NCBI RefSeq assembly: GCF_000179615.1
Contig: NZ_AEDD01000008.1
Location: 62,001-126,000, forward strand
Source: Paenibacillus curdlanolyticus YK9
Lineage (GTDB): Bacteria; Bacillota; Bacilli; Paenibacillales; Paenibacillaceae
Direction: 5' to 3'
DNA length: 64,000 bases
The position numbers were made by a program, and so were the translations under genes. This document shows, piece after piece, positions 50,695 through 61,000 of this stretch. The notes under the pieces are model-generated. The model was not told the DNA's origin. It was given only the letters and a program-made list of their open reading frames with translations, and made no database searches. Numbering within the stretch: position 1 is the first letter of the stretch; every line of letters starts with the position of its first letter.

Positions 50695-50750
50695 AGAGGG
50701 GTATTCTGGCTTACTATTAAAGCACTAAGACAAGATAAGTTGGTGGAAAA

Positions 50751-51737
50751 ATGAAGGCAGTAAACGGAGGCGTGAGTCCTCAAGCCGCTGCGGCGGCAGT
50801 AGGAAAACCGGAGAAGAAGATGTCACTAGGACGCCGATTCATCAAGCAATGGGACTTCCAATTGATGATCTGGCCTGCCATGTTGTTCATCCTAGTGTTC
50901 AGCTACGGACCGATGTGGGGCGTGTTGTTAGCTTTCAAAGAGTACAACATTTTTGCTCCATTCAGCGAAAGTCCATGGGTAGGAACGCTGCAATTTAGAA
51001 TGTTTTTTGAATCGCCGGAGTTTTGGGACATTATGCGCAACACGTTTTGTATCGCACTGCTGAAGCTGGCAATCGGCTTCCCGGCCCCAATCATTTTGGC
51101 GCTTTTGCTCAATGAGGTTGGCGGATGGTTCAAGCGGGTTGTACAGACCGTCACGTACATTCCTCACTTTATGTCCTGGGTCGTTATTTCGGGTATGGCA
51201 TTCTCCATGCTGTCGGTCGACCAAGGCACAGTGAATGACGTTTTGCTTTTCTTCCACCTTATTGACGAGCCGATTAACTGGCTGTCCAAGCCGGATTACT
51301 TCTGGGGCATTCTCGTCTCCTTGAATGTATGGAAAGAAATCGGCTTTGGTTCGATCGTATACTTGGCTGCAATCGTCGGCATTGACCCGGCCATGTATGA
51401 AGCAGCATCGATCGATGGCGCAAGCCGCTTTAAGCAGATTTTCCTCATCACCATCCCGAGCATTATGCCAATCATGATTATCTTCTTGATTCTAGGCATC
51501 GGCAATACGCTGAATGCAGGCTATGAGGACATTCTCGTTCTGACGAAAAACATGAACAACGGTATCGTGATGCCGGTTGCGAATGTCATCGATACGTATG
51601 TGTATCAAATGGGCGTACTCAATCAACGGTACTCTTATGCAACGGCTGCAGGCGTGTTCAAATCCGTGCTCAGCGTTACGCTTCTCTTGGTTGCGAATGG
51701 ATTCGCAAGAAGATTCGGTAAGACAAGCTTATGGTAG
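50751..51737 (+). CDS. ABC transporter permease, LplB type
   Basis: A 328-residue permease of the LplB/YtcP class, larger than MalF-type proteins at the N terminus (residues 1-40 are hydrophilic). Helices follow from WDFQLMIWPAMLFILVFSYGP; the ATPase-docking loop reads EAASIDGASRFKQIFLITIP. The systems of this class import complex oligosaccharides such as rhamnogalacturonan or xylo- and glucan oligomers. GGTGG precedes the ATG. It heads an operon with LplC-type permease, binding protein, YesN and YesM genes. Confidence 0.92.
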   Translation: MKAVNGGVSPQAAAAAVGKPEKKMSLGRRFIKQWDFQLMIWPAMLFILVFSYGPMWGVLLAFKEYNIFAPFSESPWVGTLQFRMFFESPEFWDIMRNTFCIALLKLAIGFPAPIILALLLNEVGGWFKRVVQTVTYIPHFMSWVVISGMAFSMLSVDQGTVNDVLLFFHLIDEPINWLSKPDYFWGILVSLNVWKEIGFGSIVYLAAIVGIDPAMYEAASIDGASRFKQIFLITIPSIMPIMIIFLILGIGNTLNAGYEDILVLTKNMNNGIVMPVANVIDTYVYQMGVLNQRYSYATAAGVFKSVLSVTLLLVANGFARRFGKTSLW

Positions 51738-51768
51738 TGCATGATCTGGAATTTGGGGTGAATCATCA

Positions 51769-52656
51769 ATGAAATTAACTCTAGGCGACAAGGTATTAAA
51801 AACGGTCGTATATGTGATTCTTTTAGCGCTAGCGTTCGTTACCTTTTACCCTTTTTGGAACTCGTTAGTCCTGTCCTTTAATACGGGTTCGGACACATCG
51901 CTTGGCGGTGTAACGTTCTGGCCGCGTGATTTCACGTTTGAGAACTACGGGATCGTGTTTAAGGAAAGCGGCATCTATCACGCCTACCTGATTACGATTC
52001 TGCGTACGATTATCGGTACATTCCTCGCGATGTTCTTTACGGCGATGTTTGCATACGCGATGTCGAAGAAAGGGATCGTGTTCAAAAAAACGTACATGAT
52101 TCTTGCAGTTATCACGATGTTTTTCAACGGCGGGTTAATACCATACTTCATCATCGTCTATAACCTGCATTTGTATGATACGTTCATGTTCCTGGTTCTT
52201 CACGGCATGATCAACGTGTATAACATGATTATCTTCCGGACCTTCTTCATGGAGATGCCGGATGGGCTTGAAGAGTCGGCTAAGATCGACGGATGCTCCA
52301 ACTTCGGCGTCTTCTTCCGAATCGTTCTGCCAGTATCCGGTCCGGTTATTGCAACGCTGTCTCTGTTCACGGCGGTCTTCCTTTGGAATGACTGGTTTAT
52401 CCCGGCTGTATTCATCAGCAATCAAGAGTTGATTCCGCTGCAGACGCTGTTGGTTCAAATTATTAACACCGGCGCAACGGACAACCTGATTCAGAATATG
52501 AACACCTTTGCGCAGAACATGGTTGAGAACACCGTAACGGTTAAAGCGCTGCAAATGGCGACAATGATGGTAGCGACGCTTCCGATTCTCATGATCTATC
52601 CATTCCTGCAAAAGTACTTCGTTAAAGGGGTACTGGTTGGTTCCCTGAAAGAGTAG
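51769..52656 (+). CDS. ABC transporter permease, LplC type
   Basis: A 295-residue permease with the docking loop ESAKIDGCSNFGVFFRIVLPV and the C-terminal QKYFVKGVLVGSLKE that marks the LplC group. GGGGTG lies about ten bases before the ATG. It forms the channel with the LplB-type protein, 31 bp upstream. Confidence 0.92.
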   Translation: MKLTLGDKVLKTVVYVILLALAFVTFYPFWNSLVLSFNTGSDTSLGGVTFWPRDFTFENYGIVFKESGIYHAYLITILRTIIGTFLAMFFTAMFAYAMSKKGIVFKKTYMILAVITMFFNGGLIPYFIIVYNLHLYDTFMFLVLHGMINVYNMIIFRTFFMEMPDGLEESAKIDGCSNFGVFFRIVLPVSGPVIATLSLFTAVFLWNDWFIPAVFISNQELIPLQTLLVQIINTGATDNLIQNMNTFAQNMVENTVTVKALQMATMMVATLPILMIYPFLQKYFVKGVLVGSLKE

Positions 52657-52739
52657 TTTTATATCTGGTTATTAGTCGGCTTGACGGTCTCAAGCCGACT
52701 CCATAACATATACATTAAGTGGTCGAGAGGGGTATAAGT

Positions 52740-54443
52740 ATGCTTAAAAAGAAAACATTCAGTTCGCTCTTGATGTTGACCGTTTGCTCCGCAGTGGCAT
52801 TGACTGCATGTTCCAGCAAAGAAGAAACGAAAGAGCCAACAACTACGGAACAGACTCAAACAGAAACGAAAACAGAGGGAACGGCAACTACGCCTGATGC
52901 AAACGCTGACGCGAAATCAAAAGTGAAACCGGTTACGTTTACGCAATTCGTTAACTATGACTGGTATACGGCTCCAAAATGGGACGAGCGTCCTCATGCA
53001 AAATGGATCACGGACAACCTGGGCGTAACGATGGAGCCTGTTCAATCGAACGGCGCTGCAGCATCGAAGCTCAATTCGATGATCGTATCCAAGAAACTGC
53101 CAGACGCAATCGTTCTGGACCGTGGTAAAGACGTAGAGCGTCTCGTTGCAGCAGGCCAACTCGTTGCACTCGACGACTACCTCGCCAAATACCCGGAGTT
53201 CGTAAAAACGATCGGCGAGCAAACGCTGAACATGCTTCGCAGCGCTGACGGCAAGCTGTACCAAATCCCGAACTGGTTCATTAGCGGCGACAACGGTAAC
53301 GGTAACGCTGGCTACTTCATCAACAAAAAGATCTACAAAGAGCTGGGCTCCCCTGCACTCGAAACTTGGGATGATCTCGAAGCTTACCTGCAACAAGTAA
53401 AATCGAAATATCCAGACGTAGTGCCAATCGACTTCGGCGAAATGCGCGATAGCGAGTCCCAAATGCTCGGCATGCTGTACAGCGGTGCGGCGAATGATGT
53501 AACGCCATCGTTCATCTCCCCAGGCTCCGGCGCAATCTTCGGTATTCCGAACGGCGACAAGCTGACTTCGATCTACGAAGATCAAGCGTTCATCGATGCA
53601 GCAATGTACACGAGCCGCCTCTTCCGTGAAGGCTTGACGTCCAAAGACGCATTCACGCAAACGCGCGACCAAATCAAAGAAAAGCTGAAAAACGGTAAAG
53701 TTGCAGTATTCGGCGCTTATGATGCGTATGTTGAAGGTATCGGCCGTGAAGTAAACAACGACCTGAAAGCAAAAGACCCTAGCAGCGGCTACGATGTGAT
53801 CTGGCCTGTGCACAAAGCTGGCGTTGATAAGAACAAAGTATTCCCATCCGGCTACAACACGCTGGGCTGGAACGTAAACGTAATTACGAAAAGCGCGAAA
53901 GATCCAGAAGCAATCTTCGCATACATGAACTGGGCACTGAGCCCAGAAGGTCAACAGATCTTCTTCTTCGGTCCGCAAGGCCTGTTCTATGATGAAGTAA
54001 AAGACGGCGTTCCAATTCCGAATGATGCGTACATCAACCGCGACATGAAGAAATATGATGACCTGAAAATCGGCGAGTTCAACTGGTATGGCAACACGAG
54101 CTATGTTGACGGAACGAAAGCAAAACGCGAGCAATTGCTTAAAGCAGAGGCGCAAGACTGGACGACGATTGCCCAATCGACGATCTCGTTCAAAACGTCC
54201 AAAGACATTACGGAGTTCTCGAACCTTGATCCGGTTCCAAACTCTGAAGAAGGCATCATTATCCAACGTCTGAGAGACTACTACAAAACGTTCATTCCTA
54301 AAGTTGTATTCGCGAAGAGCGATGATGAAGTAAAACAATTGATCGCTGACGCGCAAGCGGAATCGGTTAAACTCGGCTACAATAAAGTGCTCGACTGGAA
54401 AACGGCAGTATGGCAAAAAAATCTTCAAACTATGAAAAAATAG
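52740..54443 (+). CDS. Extracellular solute-binding lipoprotein, LplA type
   Basis: A 567-residue binding protein, longer than the family 1 type as usual for Lpl systems. The signal peptide ends in LTAC (Cys23), then a Glu/Thr/Lys-rich linker and the binding fold (VTFTQFVNYDWYTAPKWDER, LYQIPNWFISGDNGNGNAGY, WNVNVITKSAKDPEAIFAYM). GAGAGGGG precedes ATG 52740; the longer frame from 52719 is not needed. Highly biased codon use suggests strong expression. Context (GH16, GH3, GH30) points to beta-glucan oligosaccharides as ligands, by inference only. Confidence 0.92.
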   Translation: MLKKKTFSSLLMLTVCSAVALTACSSKEETKEPTTTEQTQTETKTEGTATTPDANADAKSKVKPVTFTQFVNYDWYTAPKWDERPHAKWITDNLGVTMEPVQSNGAAASKLNSMIVSKKLPDAIVLDRGKDVERLVAAGQLVALDDYLAKYPEFVKTIGEQTLNMLRSADGKLYQIPNWFISGDNGNGNAGYFINKKIYKELGSPALETWDDLEAYLQQVKSKYPDVVPIDFGEMRDSESQMLGMLYSGAANDVTPSFISPGSGAIFGIPNGDKLTSIYEDQAFIDAAMYTSRLFREGLTSKDAFTQTRDQIKEKLKNGKVAVFGAYDAYVEGIGREVNNDLKAKDPSSGYDVIWPVHKAGVDKNKVFPSGYNTLGWNVNVITKSAKDPEAIFAYMNWALSPEGQQIFFFGPQGLFYDEVKDGVPIPNDAYINRDMKKYDDLKIGEFNWYGNTSYVDGTKAKREQLLKAEAQDWTTIAQSTISFKTSKDITEFSNLDPVPNSEEGIIIQRLRDYYKTFIPKVVFAKSDDEVKQLIADAQAESVKLGYNKVLDWKTAVWQKNLQTMKK

Positions 54444-54462
54444 TAAGCGTTGCATGGAACTT

Positions 54463-54486
54463 GAGGGTATACTTATGTATACCCTC
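54463..54486 (+). terminator. Attenuator hairpin between binding protein and regulator genes
   Basis: Perfect 10-bp stem GAGGGTATAC, loop TTAT, arm GTATACCCTC, followed by TATTCTCTATTTTAT. The T run is imperfect, so partial read-through into the two-component genes is expected, keeping them at lower level than the binding protein. Confidence 0.65.
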
Positions 54487-54522
54487 TATTCTCTATTTTA
54501 TAAGGCAAGGAGTCCGAACGAG

Positions 54523-56091
54523 ATGTATAAAGCGATATTGGTAGATGACGAAAATTTCGATCTCATCGGTATGCAACAGTTAATTCCTTGGTCATCTTTA
54601 CAAATTGAAATCGTTTACAGTTCCACGAAGCCGCTGGCGGCTTTGAGCTATATCCAAGAAAACGAAATTGACATTCTTATAACCGATATTAAGATGCCCG
54701 TCATGTCTGGACTTGAGCTTGCCAAGGCTGCTCTTCAGAAAAATGCAGGCCTTAAAGTGATGTTTATTAGCGGTTATCAGGATTTTGAATATGCGAAACA
54801 AGCGCTGCATTTGAAGGCAGACGGATACATATTAAAGCCGGTGGATGATGACGAGGTCATCGAAACCTTGAAGCGAGTCGTCGCTGCCCTGGATGAGCGA
54901 GCGAGATTCGAGAAAGCGACGGATGCGAATCTGGAATCGTTCGAGTTTGTGAAGCATAACTTCCTGCTGCATCTAATGGAAGGGACGATTGAAGAGGAGA
55001 CGCTCCAAGCTTTTATGCGCAAGTATCCCGTAGAAGTATCCGTGGATCGCGCCCACGCGGTTATTATTGAGATTGACGATGCCGCACGGATGATGCAGGG
55101 GCAGCAGGCTGAGTCTGATCCGATTACGACCACGGCACGGCTGATCGTTTCTTACATCGAATCGCATGGGCTCGGGTTATGGTATCGGCTGTCTCCAACC
55201 CGAATCGGCCTCATCTACTCGGGCTATTCCGAGCATATCGAGCGGGACTTTAATGGCCTGCTGTCTGAAATACGGGCGAACGGGAATACGACCGCAACGA
55301 TTAGCTATGGACAAGCCGTCTCGGGCATTCCGATGCTGCCGGCATCGTTCAAGGAGGCTCGCGAGCTTATCGATTGCAAGATGTTCATCGGTAAGAACAG
55401 GATTATATCACCGGGCGCTTCGCAGACAGCTGGAGTGCGCAATGCGAAGGATATGAACGCGATTCTCGACCAATTGTTCAAGTCGATCTCGAATTATTCG
55501 CTCGTGGTTGTATGCGACTGCATCGAAGAGCTGTTTGAGAGCGTTCAGGCTTTTGCGGAGCCGGTGAAGGTGTACCATTTTTCAACGCATATTATCTCGC
55601 GCCTGGAAGGTTATCTGAGCGATGCGGGAACCTCCTCCGAGGTGCTCGCGAACTGGAAAAACAATGGCTTCGCCGCGGTTCAGCAGTTCGAGACGATCGA
55701 TGATATCAAGTCGTGGCTGCGCCGCACCGCGTTCGAGTTGTCCGAGATGCTGTATATGCGCAGTCAAAAGCCGGTGTGGCGATTGTATGCGGATATTGAA
55801 GAGTTCGTAACGGCGAATCTGGCAAGCGACATCACGCTGAAGGACATGGCAAGTCGATTCTCTTATTCGCCGAACCATTTTGGCGTTCTATTCAAGGAGC
55901 AAGTGGGGATCAGCTTCAATGATTATGTCGTCAGTCGGCGGATGGCGAAGGCGAAGGAAATGCTTCAGCAGCCGCAATACAAAATTTATGAGATCGCGGA
56001 TCGGGTAGGCTACAAAAGTTTGACGTATTTCAGCAGAATGTTCAAGGAAGCATTCGGCATGACGCCAGGAGACTACAGAAAGCAGAGCTGA
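54523..56091 (+). CDS. YesN-type response regulator (Lpl operon)
   Basis: A 522-residue regulator with receiver domain 1-120 (D55 in LITDIKMPVMSG, Lys in YILKPVDDDE), a middle domain and a C-terminal AraC double helix-turn-helix (LKDMASRFSYSPNHFGVLFK ... YEIADRVGYKSLTYFSRMFK). AAGGAG lies about 11 bases before ATG 54523, which opens directly into the receiver motif YKAILVDDEN; the longer frame from 54454 crosses the attenuator hairpin. It is followed after 6 bp by its kinase. Likely targets are the Lpl operon and the GH16 gene, which share an upstream motif. Confidence 0.92.
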   Translation: MYKAILVDDENFDLIGMQQLIPWSSLQIEIVYSSTKPLAALSYIQENEIDILITDIKMPVMSGLELAKAALQKNAGLKVMFISGYQDFEYAKQALHLKADGYILKPVDDDEVIETLKRVVAALDERARFEKATDANLESFEFVKHNFLLHLMEGTIEEETLQAFMRKYPVEVSVDRAHAVIIEIDDAARMMQGQQAESDPITTTARLIVSYIESHGLGLWYRLSPTRIGLIYSGYSEHIERDFNGLLSEIRANGNTTATISYGQAVSGIPMLPASFKEARELIDCKMFIGKNRIISPGASQTAGVRNAKDMNAILDQLFKSISNYSLVVVCDCIEELFESVQAFAEPVKVYHFSTHIISRLEGYLSDAGTSSEVLANWKNNGFAAVQQFETIDDIKSWLRRTAFELSEMLYMRSQKPVWRLYADIEEFVTANLASDITLKDMASRFSYSPNHFGVLFKEQVGISFNDYVVSRRMAKAKEMLQQPQYKIYEIADRVGYKSLTYFSRMFKEAFGMTPGDYRKQS

Positions 56092-56097
56092 TGACTA

Positions 56098-57855
56098 ATG
56101 TGGAACGGGAAGCACGGCTACATTTCATTTCACTACAAGCTATTTATCTCGTACTTCTTGCTCGTTATTATTCCAATTGCGGTCCTCGGCAGTTATTCCT
56201 ATGTCTCATCGATTAATGCGCTGAAGCAGCATACGAGAAACAATCTGGAGGTTGCGATCAGCCAAATCAACAACAACGTGCAGTACCGGGCGGATGACGT
56301 CATTCGCGTTTCCAACGAAATCTATGCCGATCAGCTGCTATCGCAATATCTGGCTGGCTACTATCTGGACTGGGAGCGTTATCAGGTAACGACGCAATAC
56401 GTGCTGCCGCGGATGGATACGGTCACGCATTTGCCGAAGCTCAATGTCAGCATGACGCTCTATTTGAATACCCACACGATCAGCGAATATTATTACGACG
56501 AAATTGAGAAGTCGCTGGTCGCGGGCGAACGCTACTATGAAATTCGTTATACGGATCGGATTAAGGATGAGCCTTGGTATCAAGACTCGCTCAAGCTTCC
56601 CTTCAACGGGATCGCATGGGAGCAGGTTGGCACCGATGCGCAATACGGGCTGATCTCGCTGCTGAGGCCGCTTATTAACTACGATACGCTCCAGCCTAAT
56701 GGCCTGATTCGCATTCGCGTGAAGCTCAGCGACCTGTTCGAGGAGGTCAAGGTTAACCAGCTGGGAAGCGGCACCAAACTGTTTATTTTAAATGATCAGC
56801 AGAAGATGCTGTATGCGAATGTGTCGGATTCCGATGTCGAGAAGAACGGCTTCGCCGATATTTTGAAGGATAAGAAAGGCTATCTTCGGATTACGAAAAC
56901 GATGAACAACCTGCCTAGCAGCCTGGTTGCGCTTATTCCCGTTGCATCCTTTACGGAAAACTCGCAGAAGGTTCGAAACATTACGATTCTCATTTGCTTG
57001 GTGAGCTTCGTTATTTTGACTTTGATCAGCCTCATCGTCGCGAACATGCTTTCCAAGCGGATTTTGAAGCTGAAGCTCTCGCTGAAGGCGTTCAAGGAGG
57101 GCGAGTTCCACCGCCGCATCTATTATCGAGGGAAGGATGAGTTCGCCGAAATTGCGGATTCGTTCAACGATATGGCGTCGACCACGCAGAAGCTGATTGA
57201 CGAGGTGTATATTAGCAAGCTGGAGAAGAAGGAGGCTGAGCTGCAAATTTTGCATGCGCAGATCAATCCGCACTTCTTATATAACACCTTCTCGTCGATT
57301 AGCCGGATGGCAAAGCTGGGCGAGATCGAGCTGCTGCATGAAATTATTCGCGCGCTAGCGAAGTTTTACCGTCTGACGCTGAACAAGGGCGAGATGCTCA
57401 TACCGGTCGAGAAAGAGCTGCAAATTATTGATGCGTATCTCGCGATTCAGAACATGAAATGCGATAATCGCATTCATGTGACGCTGGACGTTGAAGAAGG
57501 ACTGGAGCGCTACGAGACGGTGAAGTTTATTTTGCAGCCTTTTGTAGAGAACGTATTGGAGCATGCTTGGTATGATGATGAGATTCATATCGGCATCCGC
57601 GTTTATCGAAGCGAAGGCGCCATCTGCATGGAAGTAAGCGATAATGGGCTGGGCATGAAGCAAGAAACGATCGACGCGATCTTCTCGCAAGGGCCGGATG
57701 CTGTCGGTTATGGCATTCGAAACGTGGATCAGCGGATCAAGCTGCATTATGGTCGAGAGTATGGCGTCACCTTAACGAGCGAAGTTGGGGTAGGCACGAC
57801 TGCTTCACTGAAGCTTCCCTATATTGTTTTTGGGAAAAAGCAGGAAGAGCAGTAA
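56098..57855 (+). CDS. YesM-type sensor histidine kinase (Lpl operon)
   Basis: A 585-residue kinase with membrane helices at about 13-35 and 295-318, an extracellular sensing region between them, HAMP linker (LKLKLSLKAFKEGEFHRRIYY), a coiled region, phospho-acceptor H392 in HAQINPHFLYNTFSS, and ATPase domain with ILQPFVENVLEHAW and GYGIRNVDQRIKLHYG. The start is six bases after the regulator stop. Order regulator-then-kinase is the reverse of the other two pairs in the window. Confidence 0.92.
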   Translation: MWNGKHGYISFHYKLFISYFLLVIIPIAVLGSYSYVSSINALKQHTRNNLEVAISQINNNVQYRADDVIRVSNEIYADQLLSQYLAGYYLDWERYQVTTQYVLPRMDTVTHLPKLNVSMTLYLNTHTISEYYYDEIEKSLVAGERYYEIRYTDRIKDEPWYQDSLKLPFNGIAWEQVGTDAQYGLISLLRPLINYDTLQPNGLIRIRVKLSDLFEEVKVNQLGSGTKLFILNDQQKMLYANVSDSDVEKNGFADILKDKKGYLRITKTMNNLPSSLVALIPVASFTENSQKVRNITILICLVSFVILTLISLIVANMLSKRILKLKLSLKAFKEGEFHRRIYYRGKDEFAEIADSFNDMASTTQKLIDEVYISKLEKKEAELQILHAQINPHFLYNTFSSISRMAKLGEIELLHEIIRALAKFYRLTLNKGEMLIPVEKELQIIDAYLAIQNMKCDNRIHVTLDVEEGLERYETVKFILQPFVENVLEHAWYDDEIHIGIRVYRSEGAICMEVSDNGLGMKQETIDAIFSQGPDAVGYGIRNVDQRIKLHYGREYGVTLTSEVGVGTTASLKLPYIVFGKKQEEQ

Positions 57856-57875
57856 ATGTTGTGTGTATGGGATAA

Positions 57876-57923
57876 ATTAGTCCAATTGGGTACTCCAAGG
57901 AGGTCCGGTTGGACTATTTTTAT
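57876..57923 (+). terminator. Terminator of the Lpl/two-component operon
   Basis: Arms TAGTCCAATTGG and CCGGTTGGACTA (G-U tolerant) around a 15-base loop, followed by TTTTTATT, 20 bases after the kinase stop. Confidence 0.85.
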
Positions 57924-57982
57924 TATAGATGAGGAAGATTTCTTGTAATTTGTCGAAAGGGGGGAATTGCCTTTAATTTATG

Positions 57983-58034
57983 ACAGTTTTCGTTAATTTG
58001 AGCACTGTTCTTGAAAGCGTCATCAATCTAGAAT
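57983..58034 (+). promoter_or_regulatory. Shared activator motif and cre-like site before the GH16 gene
   Basis: ACAGTTTTCGTTAA at 57983-57996 is identical to the copy before the Lpl operon; TGTTCTTGAA follows. TTGAAAGCGTCATCA at 58011-58025 fits the cre consensus with one mismatch, suggesting CcpA control. TAGAAT (58029-58034) may be the -10. Distance from motif to TAGAAT is 46 bp here and 23 bp at the Lpl operon. Confidence 0.5.
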
Positions 58035-58068
58035 ATGGAATGACAGAAACGGAAGGGGACAAGCGCGC

Positions 58069-61000
58069 ATGAGGTTAACTAAACGGACGAAACAAGTAAT
58101 TGCCGTTGTATTAAGTTTTTTAATCATAAGCGGTTATTTGCCCGTAGAAGGAACAGCAGCTGCAGCTCAACCATCGGCGAATGATGACATGCAGGGGCAC
58201 TGGGCAGCAAACGAAGTCCACAAGTGGACAGAGAAAGGATTAATCTCGGGCTTTGCAGACGGGACATTCCGACCGAATCAGGGAGTAACGCGTGCTGAGC
58301 TGACGAAGCTGATCAACTCGCTGTTCGGTTTCACGGATCAAGCAGCGGCTTCGTTTACGGATGTAACGGGCAATGTTTGGTACAAGGAGCAAGTTGCGAT
58401 AGCGAAGGAAGCGGGTTACATCGGCGGATATCCGGACGGCTCCTTCAAGCCTAACGCAACGGTAACCAGACAGGAAGTGGCCAAGGTGGCAGCTGCATTG
58501 TTCCCGCTGCCTAAAGCCGCGGACAATTCGTTAAGCGGTTACAAGGATTATGCCTCCATCAGCGGCTTCGCAAAGAGCGCGATGGCTAACATGGTGGGCG
58601 GCGGATACCTGAAGGGCTTTGCGGATGGCACGGTTCGTCCGGCTCAGCCAATTACGCGAGCAGAAGCGGTCGTATTATTCGATCGACTGGCGGGAGATGT
58701 TCAAAATAAAGCGGGTACGTTTGACGGACTAGCTGCAAAAGGCAACGTGCTCGTTACGACGCCGGATGTGAAGCTGGTGAAACCGCAAATCGGCGGCAAC
58801 CTGATGCTGACAGCTGGCATTGGCGAAGGCGATTCCCATATCGAAGGCGGCAGCATCGATGGCACCGTATTTGTGAATGGCGGCGGCGTAAACAGTATTC
58901 ATATCAAAGGAACCAAGCTGACGCAGCTAACGGTGAATAAGAAAAAACCTGTACGCGTCGTGATCTCTGAAGACGCTAACATTGCGCAGTTGAATGTTGA
59001 GACGAAGGCGATTATCGAGCTAGAGAAAAAAGCCGTAGTCGGCAAGCTCGTTATCAGCTCGAATGCGCAAGGGACGACGATTAAGGTGCAGGGCTCGATT
59101 ACTGAGCTTGTCATTGAAGCAGATGGCGTGATCGTGAACGATCAGCCAGTGAAGAAGGGCTCGAAAGTATCCGTCGTTGACGGACGTATTGTGGACAATA
59201 CGCCAACAACGCCGGGAGGCGGAAGTCCGGGCACGAACCCGGGAACGGATCCGGGTACGAACCCAGGCACAGATCCGGGCACGAACCCGGGAACAGATCC
59301 GGGCACGAACCCGGCGCAATGGCAGCTCGTATGGGATGACGAGTTTGACCGCAGCGGAACGAATTTGGATACGAACGGCGTCGATCTCGACAAGTGGGGC
59401 TATCAGGAAGGCACCGGCTCGCAGTATGGCTTGGACGGCTGGGGCAACGAAGAGCAGCAATCCTACAGCAAGAACAATATCAAGGTTGAAAATGGCAAGC
59501 TCGTAATTGAAGCACGCAAGGAAACGGCGAACGGAAAGCCATACACGTCAGGACGTTTGTACACAGAGCCGACGTTGAACAAAACGTATGGCAAATTCGA
59601 AGCCAAAATTAAAATGCCGGAAGGCGAAGGCATCTGGCCAGCATTCTGGATGGTGCCATCGAATAGCGAATACGGCGTATGGGCTTCTTCGGGTGAGCTC
59701 GACATCATGGAAGCGAGAGGTCGTCTCCCGCATGAAGTCGCAGGTACGATCCATTACGGCAAGAAGTGGCCGAACAATAAAGCGACAGGCGCAGATTATC
59801 AATTTGAGAATGGCGAAAGCATTACAGGCGAGCATGTGTACGGCGTCGAGTGGGAGCCAGGCGAAATTCGCTGGTACGTCGACGGCAAATTATACTCACG
59901 TCTGAACAACTGGGACAGCACAGGCGAGAATCAACCAGCCAAGTATGCCTACCCAGCACCATTCGACAAGGATTTCTACATGATCTTGAACCTTGCAGTC
60001 GGCGGCAGCTTCGATGGCAACCGGATACCGCCAGATAGCAAGATTCCAGCGAAAATGGAAGTCGATTATGTTCGGGTATACGACAAGGTTGGCGGATATA
60101 ACAACACGGTGACAGAGCCGACGGTAGCGAAAGAACCGCTGCCAGCGGTCCATAAGCAAGCGATTAATGGCAATTACGTATACGATCCAGCCTTTGCGCA
60201 GCCATTTACGCTGCTCAAAACGCCGGATGATGTATTAAATCCAACGTATTGGAACTTTGCAACGATCAGCACGTTCAGCGGTGCAGGTACGGTTAGCAAA
60301 GAAACGCTGGACACGACGCCATTCGCCAAGGTCGACATTACGTCGGGCGGCAATGCGGCGCATGCGATCCAAATGATTCAGAATGTGACGCTTGGCAAAG
60401 GCAGATGGTACAAGCTGTCGTTCGACGCGAAAGCGGCAAGCAGCCGGACGATGCTGGTGAAATTCGGCGGCGGAGCTGACCGCGGTTGGGCAACGTATTC
60501 GGATAGTTTGGAAGCAGGGCTGACGGATCAGCTTCAATCGTACGAAATGACGTTCCAAATGAATGCGGACACCGACGCGCAAGCGCGCTTGGAGTTCAAT
60601 ATGGGTCTGAATACGAAGTCGATCTGGCTGGGCAACGTGAAGCTGGTCGAAGTCGATGCAATTGACCTCTACAAAGAAGATGCAGCCAAAGAGCCTCTAG
60701 TAGGCGGCAACCATGTCTACAACGGCACGTTTGACCAAGGTCGCGTCGACCGGATGACGTACTGGCATTGGGTAACGAATGGCGCAACTGCTACAGCTGC
60801 AGTCGATGCCATTGATCGTCAGCTATTGGCAACGATTTCAAACGGCGGCGCAGCTGCTGATTCGGTAAGTTTGGTTCAAAAAGGCATTAACTTGGTAGAA
60901 GGCAACGACTACCGGATTACGTTTAAAGCGAAAGCAGCAGCAAATCGCACCATTGCGGTCGGCGTGCAGAAAGCAGACGGAACGGCCGTTGAGCAGCCGG

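Noticed and set aside
52917-54455. 512-codon frame opposite the Lpl-type binding protein, and a 384-codon one opposite the first binding protein
   Set aside because: Mirror frames caused by the strong codon bias of highly expressed genes; composition is implausible for a protein.
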